A stretch of 64,000 bases of DNA, from positions 1 to 64,000 of the forward strand of contig PAQV01000033.1 in assembly GCA_002709405.1 (NCBI GenBank), written 5' to 3'. Position numbers and translations under genes: made by a program. This stretch comes from Paracoccaceae bacterium. GTDB lineage: Bacteria; Pseudomonadota; Alphaproteobacteria; Rhodobacterales; Rhodobacteraceae. Under the pieces are notes generated by a model. It searched no databases and had not been told where the DNA came from. It saw only the letters and a list, made by a program, of their open reading frames with translations. Shown here piece by piece: positions 16,379 through 25,876 of this stretch (position 1 is the first letter of the stretch; every line of letters begins with the position of its first letter).

Positions 16379-19195
16379 CTAGCCCTTGGGCATCCGCAGG
16401 ACGACGTTGCGGCCGCTTTTCTGGTACCGCAGTTCGGTGTCGCCGATGGCCACGATTTGGCCGCCGTCGATCCGGTCGCCGACCTTGACCTTCTTGTAAC
16501 GCCCCGACGACAGCCGGACCAGGGCCCGGCGGTTGGACGGCGTGCCATAGACCCCGATCAGGTTCACCTGGCGCAGGTTGATTGCGTTCTTGATCGTCGC
16601 CTGCTTGGCCACGGTGGTCGGTGTCGGCCCGGTCGGCTTCGCGGTCTGGTTGCGCGGAACGGGCGGGGCATTGCGGTTCGTGCTGGAGGGCTGGGCCAGC
16701 GAGGCCGAGCTGGACGGGCGCAAAGTTCCCGCGCTGGAGGCGGTCGAGGCCGCCGCGGCCGGTCCAGCCGAGGCAGTGGCCTGTTGCTGAGGCGCCGGGT
16801 CGGGGGCCTGGGCCTCGGCCACGGTGCTGGCAAAATCGCCCGGCCGCGCCTTGGGGGTCAGGGCGGCCAGCCGTTGGTCGACCTCGCTGAGCGGGGAAAG
16901 GTCTTCGGCGGGATCCTCGGGGTCTTCGGCGGGCAGGTCCGGTTCATAGGGCCGTTCGCGCGGGCGCACGCCGCCCAGTTCGGCCAGGGTCAGCCCGCCC
17001 AGCCGGGCGCGTTCGGCGTTTTCCACCAGGTCGCCGGGCCGGCCGCGCGGGCGCTTGGCCGGCAGCACCGGTTCCAGCGGTTCCTCGGGTGCGATGTCCT
17101 CGATCCGGGTGGGCGTGGGCGGCGGGACCGAGGGCGGCGTTCCCAGGTAGACCAGGATGCCATCGGGATTGACCGTGCCCTCGGGGGTGGGATCCACCAG
17201 CCCCAGCGCGTCCAGCTTGAAGGCGGTGCCCGCCGCCGCCGGAGAGGCCACACCGTTGGGCGAAATGTCGGTGGCGTAGCTGGCGGTCGTGGGCAGGGCC
17301 AGCGCATCCTGGGTCAGCGTCGCCCCGTCGATGGCGGCAATGAAGAGGTCGTCCAGCGTGATCACGCCGGGGGTTTCGGGATGCTCGGGCGCGCTGCTCC
17401 AGATGCCGGTCGCGGCATAGGCCGCCGCGTCGTCCGTGGGCCGCCCGGTCGTCGTTGTGCCGGTGACGGGATCGGACAGATCCTCGGGCAGGGGGGCGTC
17501 GGCCAGTTCCTCGGGGTCGGGGTCGGGGTCGCCCGAGGACGGGGCGTCTTCGCCAGAGGGCGCGCGCAGGGCGTCCAGCACGGCGGCGTCGGTTCCCGAC
17601 AGGGCGTCAGAGGACCCCAGCGCCGTGGAATCCCGCTGGGCTGTCAGGGCGTTATCGGGCGCTGACCCCAGGCGCGGAGAGGCGTCCTCACCCGCGTCGG
17701 GCGCGGCCATTTCGGGGCCGTCGGTCATCATCCAGACCGGGTTGGCGCCGGGTGTGTCCTCGTCTCGGGGCTGTGCGTTGACCACCTCGGCCGGCATTTC
17801 CAGTATCCGGGGGTCGATGGCCGCCGTGTCGAGATTGGCGGCCGGCGTGTCGTCGGTTCCCTCGGGCAGGTCCAGGGTCGCGGCCCGTTCCGGCTGGGGA
17901 TCGCGCGAAAACAGGCTGGTGAGTGAGGTGTCGGTGAAGATGGCCGCAAAGGCCGCGACACCGGCCAGCACGACCAGCAGGATTACCGTCAGGATCAGGC
18001 CGAGGTACCGGGGTTTCGCCCGGGGCGCGGGTGCCGGGGTGCGCGCGCCGAAGACGGTCATCCGGTCGCTGTCGTCCATCCCTGCATCTGCCGCAACGGG
18101 CTGGGCCGGGCCACTGGCCGCCGGGCTGACAGGCGTGCGCCTGCGGCTGATGAACCCGCCGCGCGGGGCGTCTTCGGGGGGCTCTGGCACCCGGGTCCGG
18201 GCCTGGGCCGCACCGGCCGAGGCGCGCGGCGTGGGCTTCGGGTCGCGCGTGGCGGCCACGGGAGAGACCGATGCGACACCGGTCAAGGGGCCGGTGGGCG
18301 TGAAATCCGATTGGACCCGGGGGGCTGCGACCGTCGGCGCGGGGCGCGCCTGGCGGGGCGGGGTCTGCTGGTGGACCGGGATCGGAGCGATTTCCGAGGC
18401 CCCCGAGCGGCGCGGCGTATCATCGGCATCGGACCGGCGTCTGCGCGAGGAAAACCCGGCCGGTGCATCCAGTGACGCGGCGCCGGCCTTTTCCATCACG
18501 TTTTCAAGCGAAGGATCGCCCTGGGCTGTGCTGGAGGCTGCCGTGGCGGTCGGGGCGGCAACACTCTTGTCCCCGCTGCCCGTATCCTGCGCGGCTTCGG
18601 CCGCCACCGGTGCTTCGGCGGAGTCCGCCGGTTCGGTCACGGCGGCGGGCCGGTCCGTGACGACGATGGCCTCTGCGTCGGGCTCGACCCGGTCGCCGGG
18701 GACCAGCACCCGGTCGGCATGGCGGGTCTGGCCGAAGAACGGCTCTCCGACATAGGTGCCTGCCTCGGGCACAGCGACGAAGGAGACCGGGGCGAACCCG
18801 TGTTCGACGGCAAAATCCTCGGCCTCGGCCAGGGTTTCCAGCGCCACCGCCGCCACGTGCGTCTGCGCTCCGGCGGCTGAAATGTCGAAGGCGAGTTCTT
18901 CGACGCGGTAGGGCGTGGCCCCGTCCAGCGCCCGGGCCGCGACCGCCCGGCGGGCCTTGGTGTCGCCATTGCCGGTGTCGACCGTCAGAAAGCGAATCTG
19001 GTCGTTGGGCAGGATGATCTTGCAGGTCGGATCACCGTCGCCAGGGGCCTCTGCCTGCTGGCGCAGGTCCGCGATCTCTCCGGCCAGGTCGGGCACGTCC
19101 AGGCGCACCTCTCCGACCGGATGCCACCCGGTTTCGCCGCGCGACAGCAGCGTAATCCCCTCGAAAGACAGAGAGAGCGCAAATCCCGGTTTCAT
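16379..19195 (-). CDS. Large one-pass membrane protein, PilM/GspL-like head and PilP/GspC-like tail
   Basis: A 938-residue protein not assignable to one family. Residues 1-150 (MKPGFALSLSFEGITLL, then ALDGATPYRVEELAFDI and HVAAVALETLAEAEDFA) have the pattern of the actin-like cytoplasmic domain of GspL/PilM. A long disordered linker follows. A single membrane helix (YLGLILTVILLVVLAGVAAF) lies near residue 400. A second disordered acidic/Pro/Asp-rich stretch of about 420 residues precedes a C-terminal 75-residue domain (VNLIGVYGTPSNRRALVRL, VGDRIDGGQIVAIGD) that resembles the periplasmic PilP/GspC homology domain. Alternative starts exist at 19249 (ATG after agaggt) and 19264 (GTG). No other pilus or type II secretion gene is nearby. 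Domain assignments are by pattern only. Confidence 0.65.
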   Translation of the reverse strand: MKPGFALSLSFEGITLLSRGETGWHPVGEVRLDVPDLAGEIADLRQQAEAPGDGDPTCKIILPNDQIRFLTVDTGNGDTKARRAVAARALDGATPYRVEELAFDISAAGAQTHVAAVALETLAEAEDFAVEHGFAPVSFVAVPEAGTYVGEPFFGQTRHADRVLVPGDRVEPDAEAIVVTDRPAAVTEPADSAEAPVAAEAAQDTGSGDKSVAAPTATAASSTAQGDPSLENVMEKAGAASLDAPAGFSSRRRRSDADDTPRRSGASEIAPIPVHQQTPPRQARPAPTVAAPRVQSDFTPTGPLTGVASVSPVAATRDPKPTPRASAGAAQARTRVPEPPEDAPRGGFISRRRTPVSPAASGPAQPVAADAGMDDSDRMTVFGARTPAPAPRAKPRYLGLILTVILLVVLAGVAAFAAIFTDTSLTSLFSRDPQPERAATLDLPEGTDDTPAANLDTAAIDPRILEMPAEVVNAQPRDEDTPGANPVWMMTDGPEMAAPDAGEDASPRLGSAPDNALTAQRDSTALGSSDALSGTDAAVLDALRAPSGEDAPSSGDPDPDPEELADAPLPEDLSDPVTGTTTTGRPTDDAAAYAATGIWSSAPEHPETPGVITLDDLFIAAIDGATLTQDALALPTTASYATDISPNGVASPAAAGTAFKLDALGLVDPTPEGTVNPDGILVYLGTPPSVPPPTPTRIEDIAPEEPLEPVLPAKRPRGRPGDLVENAERARLGGLTLAELGGVRPRERPYEPDLPAEDPEDPAEDLSPLSEVDQRLAALTPKARPGDFASTVAEAQAPDPAPQQQATASAGPAAAASTASSAGTLRPSSSASLAQPSSTNRNAPPVPRNQTAKPTGPTPTTVAKQATIKNAINLRQVNLIGVYGTPSNRRALVRLSSGRYKKVKVGDRIDGGQIVAIGDTELRYQKSGRNVVLRMPKG

Positions 19196-19371
19196 ACTGC
19201 TACGACTTTTTGCATCCCGCCCGGCGGTTCTGGTCCCGACGGTACCCATTACACCTCTTGCCACCAGTTTAATGGTTTCCGTCGCGGAGGAAAAGGAAAA
19301 CGCACGCCTGCCTCTTGTGAGCGCCCCTTCGCCGGACCCATCTAGAAGGTCCCATGCTACGGAGAAATGGT

Positions 19372-20091
19372 ATGCAGAGCATTAAAGCCGGACGGATGCC
19401 AAGGCTGATCGGAGCCCTTGTGGCCATGGCCGTCGCGTTTGGGGCGACCGCGGCCAGCGCCCAGGACGCGATGCGCCAGATCACGGTGTCGGGGCAGGGC
19501 AGCGTGTCGGCCAGCCCGGACATGGCCTCGATCACCCTGGGCGTCACCGAAGAAGCGCCAGAGGCGCGCGAGGCGATGCAGCTGGCCTCGGCCTCGGTGG
19601 CCGCGATCCTGGCCCGCCTGGAGGCCCTGGGCATTGCGGACAGCGACGTCCAGACCCGGCGGCTGACGGTCAACCCGGTCTGGTCGAACCGGCGGGGCGG
19701 AGAGGAACCGCCCCGGATCACCGGTTTCGTGGCGTCGAATACCCTGAGCGTGCGGATCCGCGACCTGCCGCGCCTGGGCGAGGTGCTGGACCAGATCCTG
19801 TCCGAAGGTGCGAATAATTTCAGCAGGTTGCAGTTCAGCCTGCAGGACCCGGATCCGCTGGTCAACGACGCAAGGAGGGACGCGGTCAAGGATGCCATGG
19901 CCAAGGCCGCGCTTTATGCCGAGGCCGCGGGCGTCACGCTTGGCCCGCTTCAAAGCCTGACCGAACAGGGGGGCAATCCCCGTCCGATGATGATGGAAAT
20001 GGCGGCCGCCCGGGACATGTCCGTGCCCATCGCCAAGGGCGAGGTGACCGTTCAGGCCTTGGTCACCATGGTCTTTTCGATCGCCGAGTAA
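19372..20091 (+). CDS. Exported SIMPL-domain (DUF541) protein
   Basis: A periplasmic protein of about 239 residues with a Sec signal peptide (MPRLIGALVAMAVAFGATAA, cleavage near ASAQ) and one SIMPL/DUF541 domain: ITVSGQGSVSASPDMASITL at its start and GEVTVQALVTMVFSI at its end. Members such as E. coli YggE are linked to protection against oxidative stress, but no biochemical activity is settled. ATG 19372 has GGAGA upstream; ATG 19354 with aaggt is an equally plausible start six codons earlier. Divergent from the large membrane-protein gene. Confidence 0.88.
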   Translation: MQSIKAGRMPRLIGALVAMAVAFGATAASAQDAMRQITVSGQGSVSASPDMASITLGVTEEAPEAREAMQLASASVAAILARLEALGIADSDVQTRRLTVNPVWSNRRGGEEPPRITGFVASNTLSVRIRDLPRLGEVLDQILSEGANNFSRLQFSLQDPDPLVNDARRDAVKDAMAKAALYAEAAGVTLGPLQSLTEQGGNPRPMMMEMAAARDMSVPIAKGEVTVQALVTMVFSIAE

Positions 20092-20097
20092 GGTGAT

Positions 20098-20123
20098 CCC
20101 CCGGGCCGTCGCGGCCCCGGGGG
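20098..20123. terminator. GC hairpin between convergent genes
   Basis: An imperfect inverted repeat (cccccgggccg, loop tcg, cggccccggggg with one bulged C) fills most of the 47-base gap between the SIMPL gene and the convergent metY gene. No T-run follows on either strand, so factor-independent termination is uncertain. Confidence 0.45.
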
Positions 20124-20138
20124 CCCCGGGGGCAACGG

Positions 20139-21431
20139 TCAGGCGGTGGCCTTGGTCAGCGCCTGGTCCAGGTCGGCAATCAGGTCGTCGGCGTCCTCGA
20201 TGCCGATCGACACGCGCACCATGTCGGGCCCGGCACCGGCGGCTTCCTGCTGATCGGGGGTCAACTGGCGGTGCGTGGTCGAGGCCGAGTGAATGATCAG
20301 CGACCGGGTGTCGCCCAGGTTGGCCACGTGGCTGAAGATCTCCAGGGCGTTGACCAAAGCCACGCAGGCCTCGTACCCGCCCTTGACCGAAAAGGTGAAG
20401 AGCCCGCCGGCCCCTTTGGGACAGATCCGCGCGACCCGGTCGTAATAGGGCGACGAGGGCAAGCCGGCATAGGTCACCTTGCCGATCCGGTCGTCCGCTT
20501 CCAGCCATTTGGCCAGCTTGATCGCATTGGCCACGTGGCGGTCCATGCGCAGGGACAGGGTCTCGATGCCCATCAGCGTGTAATGGGCGGCCTGGGGGTT
20601 CATCGTCATGCCCAGGTCGCGCAGGCCGATGGCAATGCCGTGGAAGGTAAAGGCCAGGGGGCCGAAGGTTTCGTGGAATTTCAGCCCGTGGTAGGCGGGT
20701 TCGGGCGCCGAGAGGGACGGGAACTTGTCGGACGCGGACCAGTCGAAGCGGCCGGAATCCACGATCGCGCCCCCGGTGACGGTGCCGTTGCCGGTCAGGT
20801 ACTTGGTGGTCGAATGCACGACCAGGGTGGCTCCGTGTTCGATCGGCCGGCAGAGGTAGGGCGTGGCCGAGGTATTGTCCACGATCAGGGGAAGCCCGGC
20901 AGCATCGGCAATGGCGGAAATGGCGTCGAGGTCGGTGATGTAGCCGCCCGGGTTGGCGATGGATTCACAGAACACCGCCCGCGTGTCGTCATCGATGGCC
21001 GCCTTGACGGCCTCGGTGTCGTCGAAGTCGACGAACTTGGCCGACCAGCCGAACCGCTTGATGGTCTGGCTGAATTGGGTGACGGTGCCCCCGTAAAGGC
21101 GCGTCGACACCACCACGTTGCGCCCCGGGGCCATCAGCGGAAACAGCGCCATGATCTGCGCCGCATGCCCCGAGGAGCAACAGACCGCGCCAACCCCGCC
21201 TTCCAGTGTGGCGATGCGTTCCTGCAGGACGGCCACGGTGGGATTGGTCAGGCGCGAGTAGATAAAGCCCACTTCCTGAAGATTGAACAACGCGGCCGCA
21301 TGGTCCGCATCGCGAAAGACATAGGCCGTCGTCTGGTAGATCGGCGTCTGCCGCGCCCCGGTGGCCGGATCGGGCCGGGCGCCCGCGTGGATCTGCAACG
21401 TGTCGAAACCGTAAGACGGAGCGTCGGTCAT
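20139..21431 (-). CDS. metY: O-acetylhomoserine aminocarboxypropyltransferase (MetY type)
   Basis: PLP enzyme that makes homocysteine (or related thioethers) from O-acetylhomoserine and sulfide. The 430-residue length and the opening YGFDTLQIHAGARPDPATGA are characteristic of the MetY branch rather than MetB/MetC. The PLP lysine lies in VVHSTTKYLTGNG, preceded by IVDNTSATPYLCRPIEHGA. The C-terminus holds the substrate segment LIIHSASTTHRQLTPDQQ. A single gene, followed by a hairpin; no SAM riboswitch was recognised upstream. An equally named cysteine synthase activity is possible. Confidence 0.94.
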   Translation of the reverse strand: MTDAPSYGFDTLQIHAGARPDPATGARQTPIYQTTAYVFRDADHAAALFNLQEVGFIYSRLTNPTVAVLQERIATLEGGVGAVCCSSGHAAQIMALFPLMAPGRNVVVSTRLYGGTVTQFSQTIKRFGWSAKFVDFDDTEAVKAAIDDDTRAVFCESIANPGGYITDLDAISAIADAAGLPLIVDNTSATPYLCRPIEHGATLVVHSTTKYLTGNGTVTGGAIVDSGRFDWSASDKFPSLSAPEPAYHGLKFHETFGPLAFTFHGIAIGLRDLGMTMNPQAAHYTLMGIETLSLRMDRHVANAIKLAKWLEADDRIGKVTYAGLPSSPYYDRVARICPKGAGGLFTFSVKGGYEACVALVNALEIFSHVANLGDTRSLIIHSASTTHRQLTPDQQEAAGAGPDMVRVSIGIEDADDLIADLDQALTKATA

Positions 21432-21635
21432 GATGTCCTCCCAGACTGGTCAACGCGCGGCGTTCTGCCGCCCGCCATGTCTAGGATCTTTGACCCCAGG
21501 GCACAATCCACCCGGACCGGCCGGGCGCTCCCACCCCCGAGATGCCGCGCGGGCGGAGCCTCCATCGCGGCCCACCCCGCGCCCGCCCGGTCCGGGTTCC
21601 CTCACCATGAAGCCAGATGCCATGAACAATGACCA

Positions 21636-21668
21636 CCTGCTGCTTCTTTCTCTTTCCAAATACCCCGG
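21636..21668 (-). repeat. Conserved downstream motif, copy B
   Basis: Identical over 33 bases to copy A. On the minus strand it begins 40 bases downstream of the stop codon of the glycosyltransferase-like gene (21708) and well upstream of metY. No hairpin with a T-run accompanies it. Confidence 0.75.
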
Positions 21669-21707
21669 TCCGACGCCGCCACCTCAACCCGACCCGCATT
21701 AAGCGCG

Positions 21708-22727
21708 CTACCGCATCCAGAAGCCGTTGTCCTTGATCCGGTTGCGTATCGCCTGTTCCCGCCGCGGCAGCTCCGCCTGGTCGAACAGGGCCCGTACCTT
21801 GGCCCCCCGCCCCTGGAAGATCATCCGCTTCATCGGCTCATAGCCCTTCAGCACCTTCTTCACCCGGTTCGGCGCGGTTACATCCTCCAGCACCTCGACC
21901 ACCCGGTCGCTTTCCCGAGCATAAAGCAGGGGGAACAGCCGATAGTGGCAACTCACCGCCCCATCCAGCAGCCCGTCAGGCAGGGTCTGGCGCCCGCCGC
22001 CCAGCGAATGGATCACCAGCGGCAGCGCCACCTGGTCCAGCCAGGGATCCAGCGTCTGGCAGACCAGGGGCTCCGGCGGGTCGTCCCGGATCGACAGCGC
22101 GTACTCCAGGAACCGCTGACCGAACACCCTGGGGCACCGGTAAAAGAAGAACCCGGCGTTGAAATACAGATACCGCTTCCAGTATTCCCGCGGCCAGCTG
22201 GTGTCCTGGCTGGAGGCGAAATCCAGACCGAACCGCTCGTAAAGCGATCCCCAGATCTCTTCGTAGCCCGGACCGTACAGCTCGATTTTCGGCCATGTGC
22301 CCTCGCGCCGCATGGAGGCGCTGGGGCGATCAAAGTCAAAGGGCACCGCATCCAGGTCGCCGGTGATCAGCGTATCGGTGTCGAAAAAGACAAAGGGCTC
22401 TCCCTCGGGCAGGGCCGCCAGGGCCTCGATCTTGTTGCCGTAAGGGTAGTATTCGCCGAAATGGTGGCTTTCAAAGGGCAACAGCTCGGCCCCCAGCCGC
22501 TCGTAGAGGTCCAGCAGCGCATCATCGCGCACCGACGGATCTCCGGACCATTTCGGCCCGGCCTGCGGCGTGGCCACGAAGAGGCGCCCGCGAAAGCCCG
22601 GGGACATCTCGCGCAGCGAGGCCGCGAACAGGGCGGCCTCGTAGCTCAGCCGGCCCGACTGGGCGACCACCATGACGTTGAACGCAGGGGAGGAGGGGGA
22701 TTGGCTGGAGCCCATGGATGCTGTCAT
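21708..22727 (-). CDS. Glycosyltransferase-like protein (GT-A fold)
   Basis: A 339-residue cytoplasmic protein of no named family known to me. The N-terminal strand-helix pattern (FNVMVVAQSGRLSYEAALFA) and the motif FVFFDTDTLITGDL, a DxD metal/nucleotide-sugar site near residue 120, point to a GT-A-type glycosyltransferase. The second half is rich in aromatic residues (YFNAGFFFYRCPRVFG, LDPWLDQVALPLVIH) like other such enzymes. Alternative start ATG at 22715. It has no surface-polysaccharide neighbours, so its acceptor cannot be guessed. Confidence 0.6.
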   Translation of the reverse strand: MTASMGSSQSPSSPAFNVMVVAQSGRLSYEAALFAASLREMSPGFRGRLFVATPQAGPKWSGDPSVRDDALLDLYERLGAELLPFESHHFGEYYPYGNKIEALAALPEGEPFVFFDTDTLITGDLDAVPFDFDRPSASMRREGTWPKIELYGPGYEEIWGSLYERFGLDFASSQDTSWPREYWKRYLYFNAGFFFYRCPRVFGQRFLEYALSIRDDPPEPLVCQTLDPWLDQVALPLVIHSLGGGRQTLPDGLLDGAVSCHYRLFPLLYARESDRVVEVLEDVTAPNRVKKVLKGYEPMKRMIFQGRGAKVRALFDQAELPRREQAIRNRIKDNGFWMR

Positions 22728-22846
22728 ACTTGCAGGACGCGGGGCCGTGCCCCCATTGAACCAGACTTATAATCCCCGCCGGGCCGGGTCAAACCCAACC
22801 CCCGGCCGGTGCTTGCATTGACGCATTTGCAGAATTGGACGAAGCC

Positions 22847-23269
22847 ATGTTCCGACTGATTTTTCCTGCTTTTCTTCTGGCCACCACCCCGGCACTCGCC
22901 CAGGAGGTCAACACCGGCCGCTTCACCACCGCCGAGGAAGTCCGCCCGATCCTGGAAGCCACCCGCGGATCCTGGGTGGCGGTGCGCGAATACGACGGGC
23001 AGGACTGGCTTTATGTCACGCAGATCATGTCCTGGCGCTGCGGGCTGCAAAGCATGCGTGTGGCGATCAACGGCGGCCAGATGCAGGTCTGGCCGCTGAT
23101 CCCCTGTCACCTGGGCAACCAGAACCCGAACTCGATCAATTCCGACGACACCCTGCCGGCGGTCAGCCTGCCCCTGGGCGCCATCGAGACGGTGCAGGTC
23201 GAGCTGACCCTCGACGACGGCTCGGTCATCGGCGACAGTTTTGACCGGGCGGCGGTCAAGATGAACTGA
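22847..23269 (+). CDS. Small exported protein of unknown function
   Basis: A 140-residue protein with a clear Sec signal peptide (MFRLIFPAFLLATTPALA, cleavage before QEV). The mature part contains GSWVAVREYDGQDWLYVTQI, two cysteines (in WRCGLQ and IPCHLG) that may form a disulfide, and a C-terminal beta-rich stretch. I do not recognise the family. It is divergent from the glycosyltransferase-like gene and converges on the dipeptidase gene with a 14-base gap. Confidence 0.75.
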   Translation: MFRLIFPAFLLATTPALAQEVNTGRFTTAEEVRPILEATRGSWVAVREYDGQDWLYVTQIMSWRCGLQSMRVAINGGQMQVWPLIPCHLGNQNPNSINSDDTLPAVSLPLGAIETVQVELTLDDGSVIGDSFDRAAVKMN

Positions 23270-23283
23270 TCCGGCCGGGCCGG

Positions 23284-24351
23284 TCAGTCCTTCAGCGTCC
23301 GGTCCAGGCAGGCCAGCCAGTTGGTGCAGGCCAGCTTGGCCACCAGGTCCTCGCCATAGCCGTGATCGGCCATGGCCTGCAGCAGGGCGGGCACGCCGGT
23401 CACGTCTCCGACCGCATCCGGGATCACCGCCCCGTCGAAATCCGAGCCCAGGCCCACGTGATCCTCGCCCAGCTTGTCCAGCAGGTAATCGAGATGGCGC
23501 AGCATCGGGTCGAACCCCATGCCGGTGTCCGACACGCCGTCCTCGGCCAGGAAGAAGGTGGCAAAGTTCAGCCCGACCATGCCGCCGGTGTCGCGGATCT
23601 GGCCCAGCTGGCGGTCGGTCAGGTTGCGGGCCGAGGCGCAGACCGCATGGGCATTGGAATGGGTGGCCACCAAGGGCGCATCCGACAGGGCGGCCACGTC
23701 GTCGACGCCCTTGGCGTTCAGGTGCGACAGGTCGATCATGATGCCCAGCTCGTTGCAGAGCCGCACCAGGTCCTTGCCCGCCTCTGTCAGGCCGGCGCCG
23801 CTGTCGGGGTCTCCGGGATAGCGCATGGGCACCCCGTGGCCAAAGATCGTCGGCCGGCTCCAGACCGGGCCCAGGGACCGCAAGCCCATGTCGTGAAAGA
23901 GATAAAGCGCATCCAGGTCCGGCCCGATGGCCTCGGCCCCTTCCATGTGCAGCACCCCGGCAATGCGACCACCGTCGATCGAGGACCGGATCTCGGTGGC
24001 CGAGCGGCACAGGGTGAAATCATCGGGCGCGGTGCGGGCCATCCAGTGCATCAGGCCGGCCATGGTCAGCGCGGTGGCCTGGCTGATATCATGGGTCATC
24101 AGCGGGGGCAGGGGCAGGTCGTAGGGCGTGCTGGCCATCAGGGCCATGAAATCGGTGGCCTCTCCGGTCGAAATGGGGGGCACGAACATGGCGAAGAAGC
24201 CGCCGACGAAACCGGTCTCTTTCATGCGTTTGAGGTCCATGTGCCCTTGTCCGGTGTCGCCCAGCCACAGGTCTTCGCGCGGGGTCTTCGAGGTCATGAG
24301 GCGCAGCAGGAAATCGTTGTGGCCGTCGAAATAGGGCAGGGGGGCTGTCAT
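23284..24351 (-). CDS. Membrane dipeptidase (peptidase family M19)
   Basis: Zinc-dependent renal-dipeptidase-type enzyme of 355 residues that cleaves dipeptides. The metal site is visible: FDGHNDFLLR (His and Asp), the bridging Glu in HMEGAEAIG, His in LSHLNAKG and VATHSNAHAV, and LGSDFDGAV near the C-terminus. The start at 24351 gives the family opening MTAPLPYFDGHND. There is no signal peptide, so it is probably cytoplasmic, as in many bacterial members. It stands alone, divergent from the MFS transporter. Confidence 0.93.
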   Translation of the reverse strand: MTAPLPYFDGHNDFLLRLMTSKTPREDLWLGDTGQGHMDLKRMKETGFVGGFFAMFVPPISTGEATDFMALMASTPYDLPLPPLMTHDISQATALTMAGLMHWMARTAPDDFTLCRSATEIRSSIDGGRIAGVLHMEGAEAIGPDLDALYLFHDMGLRSLGPVWSRPTIFGHGVPMRYPGDPDSGAGLTEAGKDLVRLCNELGIMIDLSHLNAKGVDDVAALSDAPLVATHSNAHAVCASARNLTDRQLGQIRDTGGMVGLNFATFFLAEDGVSDTGMGFDPMLRHLDYLLDKLGEDHVGLGSDFDGAVIPDAVGDVTGVPALLQAMADHGYGEDLVAKLACTNWLACLDRTLKD

Positions 24352-24686
24352 AGGTCTGGATCTTTCCGGTAGGCGGTCCCGCTGCCGGGGCCGGGCACAA
24401 AGGGGAAACAAGATATCGATCCGCGATCTAGCACGGCGCGGCAGGGGACCGAAGGGGATGCGGGGGGCGGACAGCATGTCAGGTGCAAAAATGGGCAGGG
24501 GCCCTGACATATCGCCGCCGGAATGAGCGGGTTCCGGCCCCTGACCCTCCCCTGACCTGTCCCCGACCGCCTGTCCGGCGGAAAAGGCTTTGAACTCGCG
24601 CCCCGGACTGCCGTATCGCGGGGGTGATGGATCGCGGGCGGCCCCGGGGCTTTTCCGGGGCGGCGGATCCAGCTGAGGAGTACCCC
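24352..24686. other. Gene-free divergent intergenic region (335 bases)
   Basis: Lies between the dipeptidase (minus) and MFS (plus) starts and must contain both promoters; no consensus -35/-10 pair stands out. A small hairpin (gccccgg, loop of seven, ccggggc) lies near 24640-24660, about 30 bases before the MFS start. No coding sequence is convincing. Confidence 0.5.
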
Positions 24687-25844
24687 TTGTCGCGTATCAA
24701 CACCCCCTGGCGCGCCGTGGCCGCGGCCTTTGCGCTGAACGGTTTCCTGATGGGCAGCTGGGCCTCGCGGGTGCCGGCGGTGATGGAAAAGCACGGGCTG
24801 GGCGAAGGGGCGCTTGGCCTGCAATTGCTGGTCATGGGCGTGGGCGCGCTGATTTCCTTCCCTGTGGCCGGGCGCATGGCCGACCGCGTGGGGGCGGTCG
24901 GCGTGACCCGCGTGCTGGCGGGCCTGTACCTGGTCAGCATCGTGTTGATCGGGCTGGCCCCGGGCACGGTGGTGCTGGGGGCTGCGCTGTTTTTCTACGG
25001 CATGACCCATGGGGCGATGGATGTGACCATGAACGCCTGGGCGACCGAGGTCGAAAAGGCCATGGCCCGGCCCGTCATGTCGTCGTTTCACGCCATGTGG
25101 AGCCTGGGCGCGGGGGCGGGGGCCGGGCTTGGGTTCCTGGCCGCGCGCCAGGATCTGCCGGTGGTCGCCCATTTCGCCCTGGTGTCGCTGCTGGCCGCCG
25201 TCCTGCTGGCCCCGTTCCTGGCGCTCAGCTGGTCGTCCGCGACCCGCCCGGCCGGGGGCAGCGACCCGGTCTTTGCCCTGCCCAAGGGGCCCCTGGTGCT
25301 GGTCGGCGTGATCGCCCTGTCGGCGGGGCTGGGCGAGGGCGCGGTGGCCGACTGGAGCGCGGTCTTCCTGCGCGACACGCTGGGCACCAGCGAGGCCCAG
25401 GCCACGCTGGGCTATGCGGCCCTTGCCCTGACCATGGTGGCCATGCGCCTGTGCGCCGACGGGTTGGTGCGGCGCATGGGGGCGGTGACCGTTGCGCGGG
25501 TCAGCGGGGGGATCGCGGCGGCGGGGGTGCTGTGCGTGACCGGGCTGAACAGCCTGCCCGCCGTTCTGGCGGGGTTTGCGCTGATGGGCATGGGCTATGC
25601 GGCGCTGGTGCCCCTGGCGTTCAGCCGGGCGGCCGCCGATCCGCTGGTGCCGCCGGGGCAGGGCATCGCCTCAGTCGCCACGCTGGGCTACGGGGCGATG
25701 TTGCTGGGTCCGCCCCTGATCGGCCAGATCGCCGAGCTGGCGTCGCTCAGGCTGGCCTTCGTCATGCTGGGCGGCTTTGCCCTGACGGTGGCGGTGCTGG
25801 CCCCGGTGTTGGGCACCGGGGTGGCGCGGGACCAGGCGGCCTGA
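24687..25844 (+). CDS. MFS transporter (YbjJ-like)
   Basis: A 385-residue major-facilitator membrane protein with about twelve hydrophobic segments and MFS loop motifs (GRMADRVGAVGVTRVLAG between helices 2 and 3, MTHGAMDVTMNAW in helix 4 to 5). It resembles the YbjJ/FucP-like group; substrate unknown. The start is taken as TTG 24687 because a strong Shine-Dalgarno (gaggag) lies eight bases before it; no suitable ATG is available, and the earlier in-frame codons at 24624 onwards do not read like transporter sequence. Confidence 0.85.
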   Translation: MSRINTPWRAVAAAFALNGFLMGSWASRVPAVMEKHGLGEGALGLQLLVMGVGALISFPVAGRMADRVGAVGVTRVLAGLYLVSIVLIGLAPGTVVLGAALFFYGMTHGAMDVTMNAWATEVEKAMARPVMSSFHAMWSLGAGAGAGLGFLAARQDLPVVAHFALVSLLAAVLLAPFLALSWSSATRPAGGSDPVFALPKGPLVLVGVIALSAGLGEGAVADWSAVFLRDTLGTSEAQATLGYAALALTMVAMRLCADGLVRRMGAVTVARVSGGIAAAGVLCVTGLNSLPAVLAGFALMGMGYAALVPLAFSRAAADPLVPPGQGIASVATLGYGAMLLGPPLIGQIAELASLRLAFVMLGGFALTVAVLAPVLGTGVARDQAA

Positions 25845-25876
25845 TCCCGCCCGATCCCGTCTGATCCTGCCCGGTG

